Of a stretch of 9,762 bases of DNA, positions 7,127 to 9,762 are shown piece by piece (positions within the stretch are counted from its first letter, which is position 1; each line of letters opens with the position of its first letter). The notes below the pieces were generated by a model. It worked only from the letters and a program-made list of their open reading frames with translations, searched no databases and was not told where the DNA came from. The DNA is from Actinomycetota bacterium (GTDB lineage Bacteria > Acidobacteriota > Blastocatellia > Chloracidobacteriales > Chloracidobacteriaceae), in contig JAAFHI010000063.1 in NCBI GenBank assembly GCA_013298335.1, forward strand, positions 1-9,762, read 5' to 3'. The position numbers and the translations under genes are program-made.

Positions 7127-7207
7127 ATGGTCAGGGCGGCGTTCGAGGAAGCCAGCCTGGACGCCGCTCAACCCCCCATCGTGAAAAACGTGGTTCAGAA
7201 ACGTTGA
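7127..7207 (+). CDS. Possible 26-codon ORF overlapping the next gene (TGATG)
   Basis: ATG 7127 opens a 26-codon frame (MVRAAFEEASLDAAQ...IVKNVVQKR) whose TGA overlaps the ATG of the 7207 gene as TGATG, an arrangement typical of translational coupling. The peptide composition is protein-like, and it could be the surviving 3' tail of a larger lost gene. There is no Shine-Dalgarno, and the first half coincides with an imperfect palindrome at 7136-7167, so it may equally be non-coding. Confidence 0.2.
   Translation: MVRAAFEEASLDAAQPPIVKNVVQKR
7136..7167. other. Imperfect palindrome after the 6231-7118 gene
   Basis: GCGGCGT (7136-7142) pairs with ACGCCGC (7161-7167), and an inner AGG/CCT pairing extends the stem toward the loop. 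It begins 18 bases after a stop codon, where a terminator is expected, but no T-run follows. It may be a weak terminator or an extragenic palindrome. Confidence 0.4.
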
Positions 7208-7551
7208 TGTCAATTGATTGGAATTACTTTCGGATTACCCGTAAACCCGTTGCCGGTTCAGGAGCGGATGGCGGCATCTCGATTGAAGAATGGCATGCCT
7301 ACCTCGAAAGTGATTCATTGGCGATAAGTCGTGAATTTCTCATGGGGAGAAACCCCGGGGACGGTACCCCGATCAGGGTCAAACTGAACAATGGGGCAGT
7401 ATGGCCTTCTGAAAATGGTGAGTACTGGCCTGCCTTTCGTTTCCAAAACGGTTCTATCGTTTCACTCGGAACAGATGAAATGGAGCACAAAAAAGCGAGT
7501 GAAATAGCCGCCGCTCTTGATGCAACCGTGGTTGTTGAAGAATACGACTGA
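7207..7551 (+). CDS. Small uncharacterised protein (EEW-x-Y-x-x-SD type)
   Basis: A 114-residue soluble protein without signal peptide or membrane segment. The start at ATG 7207 (MSIDWNYFRITRKP) is taken because homology-like sequence begins there and the longer reading from TTG 7120 crosses a palindrome. Recognisable stretches are GISIEEWHAYLESDS (23-37), IRVKLNNGAVWPSENGEYWP (56-75), FRFQNGSIVSLGTDE and a helical tail KKASEIAAALDATVVVEEYD. From memory this resembles a widespread family of small orphan proteins with an SLEEW-x-x-Y-x-x-SDPE core, a Gly-x-x-Val-Trp centre and an ALGAxVxxD tail, some of which sit where immunity-type genes do; function is not established. Base composition differs from its neighbours (25 of 60 bases are G or C in 7441-7500, against 40 of 60 in 5521-5580), consistent with acquisition. 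It has no clear Shine-Dalgarno; coupling to a preceding ORF is possible. Confidence 0.7.
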   Translation: MSIDWNYFRITRKPVAGSGADGGISIEEWHAYLESDSLAISREFLMGRNPGDGTPIRVKLNNGAVWPSENGEYWPAFRFQNGSIVSLGTDEMEHKKASEIAAALDATVVVEEYD

Positions 7552-7570
7552 GCCGAACCGAGCCTGGCAT

Positions 7571-7756
7571 ATGATGGGGATATTGAATGTTGAGCAAATA
7601 CGATGGCGGATCGACTCACTCAAAGTCGCCCCGCCGCCCTTGCCGTGGGTTCAAAAAGGTAGCTTTGCCGTCGGCGGCCTGACCGAAGTCATGATTTGCC
7701 TGAGTGCGTATCTGAAGGCACGCCGAAGGTGTGCCTTAAAAGACGCATTCATTTGA
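7571..7756 (+). pseudogene. Probable 5' remnant of a small gene (GSFAVGGLTEV fragment)
   Basis: From ATG 7571 (or 7574) the frame reads MMGILNVEQIRWRIDSLKVA, then PPPLPWVQKGSFAVGGLTEV, then 20 residues of Arg/Ala/Cys-rich sequence to TGA 7756. The first 40 residues look like a genuine protein. From memory, the PPPLPWVxKGxFAVGGLTEV segment occurs in longer uncharacterised proteins where it continues into a further beta-rich domain. Here that continuation is missing: the protein-like sequence ends near 7693, and a palindrome (7702-7750) begins a few bases later. I read this as a gene truncated by rearrangement or palindrome insertion. It could instead be a real 61-residue protein. If it is not counted as a gene, 7552-7861 is a 310-bp gap holding only this remnant and two palindromes. 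Confidence 0.4.
7702..7750. repeat. 49-bp imperfect palindrome at the break point of the gene remnant
   Basis: The arms 7702-7721 (GAGTGCGTATCTGAAGGCAC) and 7731-7750 (GTGCCTTAAAAGACGCATTC) are reverse complements at 16 of 20 positions, with one further G-U-type pair, around a 9-base loop GCCGAAGGT. The uninterrupted top is AAGGCAC/GTGCCTT and the base is TGCGT/ACGCA, with an internal bulge between. The form is that of a REP-like or terminator-like extragenic palindrome. Confidence 0.55.
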
Positions 7757-7776
7757 AAACCGCTCTAAAGGGGCCG

Positions 7777-7805
7777 TGTGCGGAAAGGCAGAGCCATTCC
7801 GCACA
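7777..7805. other. Hairpin upstream of the glutamine amidotransferase gene
   Basis: TGTGCGGAA (7777-7785) and TTCCGCACA (7797-7805) form a perfect 9-bp stem. The 11-base loop contains a further GGC/GCC pairing, and a G-T pair extends the base. It lies 56 bp before the GTG start at 7862 and lacks a T-run, so it is either an untranslated-leader structure of that gene or a second extragenic palindrome. Confidence 0.45.
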
Positions 7806-7861
7806 TCAGGCGGCGGAGCCGCTCAATCAATCCCGGATGGTTCGCTTGAGGAGAATCAGTC

Positions 7862-8554
7862 GTGAGAATCCACTCCCTGCAACACGTTCCGTTCGAAAAC
7901 CTCGCGGGCATCGGGCACTGGGCCGAGCGCCGCGGGCATTCCGTTTCCGTCTCGAAGCTCTATGCCGGAGAGGCGCTGCCCGATGTTGAAAGTTTCGATG
8001 TACTGGTCGTACTCGGCGGGCCGATGAACGCCGACGATGATGCGATTCATCCGTGGCTGACCGGCGAAAAACGACTCATCGGGCAGGCAATTGAAGCGGG
8101 AAGGAAAACGCTCGGCGTCTGTCTCGGTTCGCAGTTGATCGCCCGCGTGCTCGGCGCGCGCGTGTATCCGCATGAACACAAGGAAATCGGCTGGTTTCCG
8201 GTGAATTCAACCGAAGCTGCGAAAAAGGCGGGATGGTTTGCGGACGATGTCTTCCCGGCCTTTCACTGGCACGGCGACACGTTCGATCTGCCCGACGGCG
8301 CGATACTTCTGGCGACGACCGCCGCGTGCCTGCATCAGGCGTTCGCGTGGAAGGACCATGTGCTCGGCCTTCAGTTTCATCTTGAAGCGACACCCGAAAG
8401 CGTTGCCGAAATGCTCGACCACGAACGCGATGATCTGACCGCCGGACCGTACGTGCAGGATGAAGCCGCGATTTGTGCGACCACGGCATACTTCAATGAA
8501 AGCGCGCGGGTACTGGATGCGCTCCTCGACCGCTTCATTCAGGAACGGTCCTGA
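7862..8554 (+). CDS. Class I glutamine amidotransferase domain protein (GMP synthase-like)
   Basis: A 230-residue stand-alone type 1 GATase. The nucleophile elbow is LGVCLGSQLIA (C87), the oxyanion-side motif is VVLGGPMNADDD (49-60), and the catalytic His-Glu pair is in LGLQFHLEATPES (H173, E175). HWHGDTFDLP (135-144) is the conserved substrate-side segment of the YfeJ-like/GMP-synthase-like subgroup. The triad is complete, so glutamine (or gamma-glutamyl amide) hydrolysis is expected; the acceptor is unknown because no synthetase partner is adjacent. The length is normal for a free-standing member. The GTG start at 7862 is chosen because GAGGAGA (7848-7854) lies 7 bases upstream and no better ATG gives the N-terminal strand MRIHSLQHVPFENLAGIGHW. 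It is cytoplasmic. The gene follows the rearranged patch 7119-7861 and ends directly against the convergent VWFA gene. Confidence 0.93.
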   Translation: MRIHSLQHVPFENLAGIGHWAERRGHSVSVSKLYAGEALPDVESFDVLVVLGGPMNADDDAIHPWLTGEKRLIGQAIEAGRKTLGVCLGSQLIARVLGARVYPHEHKEIGWFPVNSTEAAKKAGWFADDVFPAFHWHGDTFDLPDGAILLATTAACLHQAFAWKDHVLGLQFHLEATPESVAEMLDHERDDLTAGPYVQDEAAICATTAYFNESARVLDALLDRFIQERS

Positions 8555-9466
8555 TCAAACCGGTTTGCCCGGCTGGCTCTTTTTTGTCCGCAAAACGATT
8601 TTTGAATCCGTCGGCGAAACGAGCAGGCGGCGTTCAAGCACCGAGACGGACCCTTTATCGGTGTATTTAACTTCGAACCACCGTTTGCGGATTTCCTCGG
8701 TAATGGGCTTCATCGCCTGAACGGCCACGTCGGGCTTGAAGATGCGCCCGCCCGTGCCTTCGACGATGTTGCGGAGCGCCTCGGTCGGTTTCGGTCCGAG
8801 TTTTTTGGCGCGGGGCGCTCCGTAGGTCCGATCCTGAAACTGAATCGCGTAGACCACGATGTTCGCGCTCTGCAACGCCGCGAGCGCCTTGTCGTAGCCG
8901 GTTTCCGAGCCGTCGTCGAAGCCGTCAGTAAAGAGGATGATGACCCGCTTGGTCGTGGTCGTCGCGGGACGCAGGGCGTCCTCGATGGTCGCCAGCAGGG
9001 CGTTGTAGAGATGCGGGCGGCCCTTTTTCTGAAAGAGTTTCGCGCCCGCGACGAGTTTGGCCGCGTCGTCGGTCATCTCGCACAGAATCTCCGGTTCGCG
9101 TCCGTAGCCGATAATCATCAGCTTGTCGCCCTTGTAGAGTTCGCGAATCAGCGCGCGCGCCGCGCCTTCCATTTCGTCGGTTTCGGCGACAAACCCGGCG
9201 GAGTTGTCCACGAGCATCGCGATGAGCGCGGGCGACGGATCATGCGTGACGCTTTCGAGGTCCTGCTGGATTCCTGCTTCATACAGGGCGAAATCGGCGG
9301 CGGTAAGCTGGGGCACGTCGGTCGGCGTGTCCTCGGCCTGCACGATGAGGTTGATCGTGACCGAAGTGCTTTTTTCGCCGACGCGGCCCGACTGGCCGAA
9401 CACCCGCCCGCCGAGCATCAGTCCGAGCGCCAAACTTCCGATGAACTTTCTTCGTTCCTGATTCAT
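8555..9466 (-). CDS. Exported VWFA-related Acidobacterial-domain protein
   Basis: A 303-residue protein matching the TIGR03436-type architecture. An N-terminal export signal with twin arginines (MNQERRKFIGSLALGLMLGG, cleavage near VFG-QS) suggests Tat or Sec export. A short N-terminal beta segment VTINLIVQAEDTP...LTAADFALYEAGIQQDLESV (36-73) is the usual leader of this family. The von Willebrand A fold follows (81-265): ALIAMLVDNSAGF, KGDKLMIIGYG, RPHLYNALLATIEDALRPA, KRVIILFTDGFDDGS, NIVVYAIQF, ALRNIVEGTGGRIF. The tail WFEVKYTDKGSVSVLERRLLV is also typical. The MIDAS loop reads D87-N-S-A-G91 rather than DxSxS, so the third ligand is replaced by Gly; D181 in TDGFDD is kept. Metal-dependent ligand binding may therefore be weak. 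GGAGA (9472-9476 read on the minus strand) lies 5 bases before ATG 9466. Its function is unknown for the whole family. Confidence 0.92.
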   Translation of the reverse strand: MNQERRKFIGSLALGLMLGGRVFGQSGRVGEKSTSVTINLIVQAEDTPTDVPQLTAADFALYEAGIQQDLESVTHDPSPALIAMLVDNSAGFVAETDEMEGAARALIRELYKGDKLMIIGYGREPEILCEMTDDAAKLVAGAKLFQKKGRPHLYNALLATIEDALRPATTTTKRVIILFTDGFDDGSETGYDKALAALQSANIVVYAIQFQDRTYGAPRAKKLGPKPTEALRNIVEGTGGRIFKPDVAVQAMKPITEEIRKRWFEVKYTDKGSVSVLERRLLVSPTDSKIVLRTKKSQPGKPV

Positions 9467-9501
9467 GCACGTCTCCGGCGGCCAACTACGGCAACGGCCG
9501 C

Positions 9502-9530
9502 TTGCTTGTGGGGGAAGCGGTTTCTACAAT
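9502..9530 (+). promoter_or_regulatory. Predicted sigma70-type promoter of trmFO
   Basis: TTGCTT (9502-9507), a 17-base spacer and TACAAT (9525-9530) match the housekeeping -35/-10 consensus closely (4 of 6 and 5 of 6). Transcription would start near 9537, giving a leader of about 65 bases before ATG 9602. It lies in the 135-bp gap between the divergent VWFA gene and trmFO. Confidence 0.6.
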
Positions 9531-9601
9531 CGGCGATTCCGTTCGCGTCGCTTCAGTATTGAAGGGAACGGCAGTTTCACTCCGAACAGGTTCTTGCGTC
9601 A

Positions 9602-9762
9602 ATGTCGAACGTACCAGTCATCACCATCATCGGCGGCGGACTCGCGGGCAGCGAAGCCGCGTGGCAGGCCGCCGAGCGCGGCGCGAACGTCGTGAGTACG
9701 AAATGCGTCCCGTGCGACCGACGCCTGCCCACACGACCGACCGGCTCGCCGAAATCGTGTGC
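9602..9762 (+). CDS. trmFO: TrmFO, folate/FAD-dependent tRNA (uracil-54-C5)-methyltransferase; N-terminus only, apparent frameshift
   Basis: ATG 9602 gives MSNVPVITIIGGGLAGSEAA, then WQAAERGANVV: the FAD-binding Rossmann strand and GxGxxG-type loop with the AGSEAAWQxAxRG signature of TrmFO/GidA-family enzymes. After codon 31 (GTG 9692-9694) this frame turns into unrelated Cys/Arg/Pro-rich sequence. The expected continuation YEMRPVRPTPAHTTDRLAE appears from 9697 in the next frame and runs to the window edge. One base is therefore missing (or two extra) at about 9694-9697. TrmFO makes 5-methyluridine at position 54 of tRNA using methylenetetrahydrofolate and FADH2. The gene is cut by the right edge. 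Either the shift is a sequencing or assembly indel, for instance a lost G in GTG(G)AGTAC, or the gene is broken. No strong Shine-Dalgarno is visible. Confidence 0.85.
   Translation, partial: MSNVPVITIIGGGLAGSEAAWQAAERGANVVSTKCVPCDRRLPTRPTGSPKSC

Noticed and set aside
7119..7861. Mobile element with transposase, or an integron attC site
   Set aside because: No transposase or integrase frame is present, no terminal repeats bound the patch, and the palindromes lack attC-like core sites.
7696..7989. 97-codon plus-strand frame running from the palindrome into the amidotransferase gene
   Set aside because: The product is low-complexity and Arg/Ala/Pro-rich, crosses two palindromes, and overlaps the amidotransferase N-terminus in another frame.

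Overview
The window is GC-rich, tightly packed bacterial chromosomal DNA. It most likely comes from an Acidobacteriota or related soil/environmental lineage. Three things point there: a secreted protein of the 'VWFA-related Acidobacterial domain' type (8555-9466, minus); an ECF sigma factor of the TALVHEAYLRM type next to a Ser/Thr kinase with a membrane anchor and TPR tail; and several exported beta-propeller or unknown proteins. The assignment is inference from gene families; no rRNA or tRNA gene is present.

Layout. Positions 1-4222 hold a minus-strand block read right to left: ECF sigma factor (4222-3617), TPR-tailed Ser/Thr kinase (3482-840), and an exported TPR plus SMP-30/gluconolactonase-like propeller protein cut by the left edge (750-1). 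An ~90-bp inverted repeat built from ACAAAGR-like units separates sigma factor and kinase. Diverging from the sigma gene across 69 bp is an exported PQQ-type beta-propeller protein (4292-6046). A perfect 18-bp-stem hairpin (6101-6144) follows it, and then an exported protein of unknown function (6231-7118).

Positions 7119-7861 form a different kind of patch. It has a visibly less GC-rich small orphan gene (7207-7551), a possible 26-codon ORF overlapping its start, an apparent gene remnant (7571-7756), and three separate palindromes. This is the accessory-looking, rearranged part of the window.

After it come a class I glutamine amidotransferase (7862-8554) and the convergent VWFA-like protein (9466-8555), whose stop codons abut within TGATCA. 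A well-formed sigma70-type promoter (9502-9530) then precedes the start of trmFO, the folate-dependent tRNA U54 methyltransferase. trmFO appears to carry a one-base frameshift about 31 codons in and is cut by the right edge.

Working together (inference): the sigma factor and kinase look like a one-locus signalling pair of the kind in which the kinase phosphorylates the sigma factor. The exported propeller genes on either side are the natural candidates for their regulon. I found no CRISPR array, integrase or transposase, and no clearly new multi-gene system. The most interesting items are the sigma-kinase locus with its intergenic repeat, the palindrome-rich patch 7119-7861, and the trmFO frameshift.
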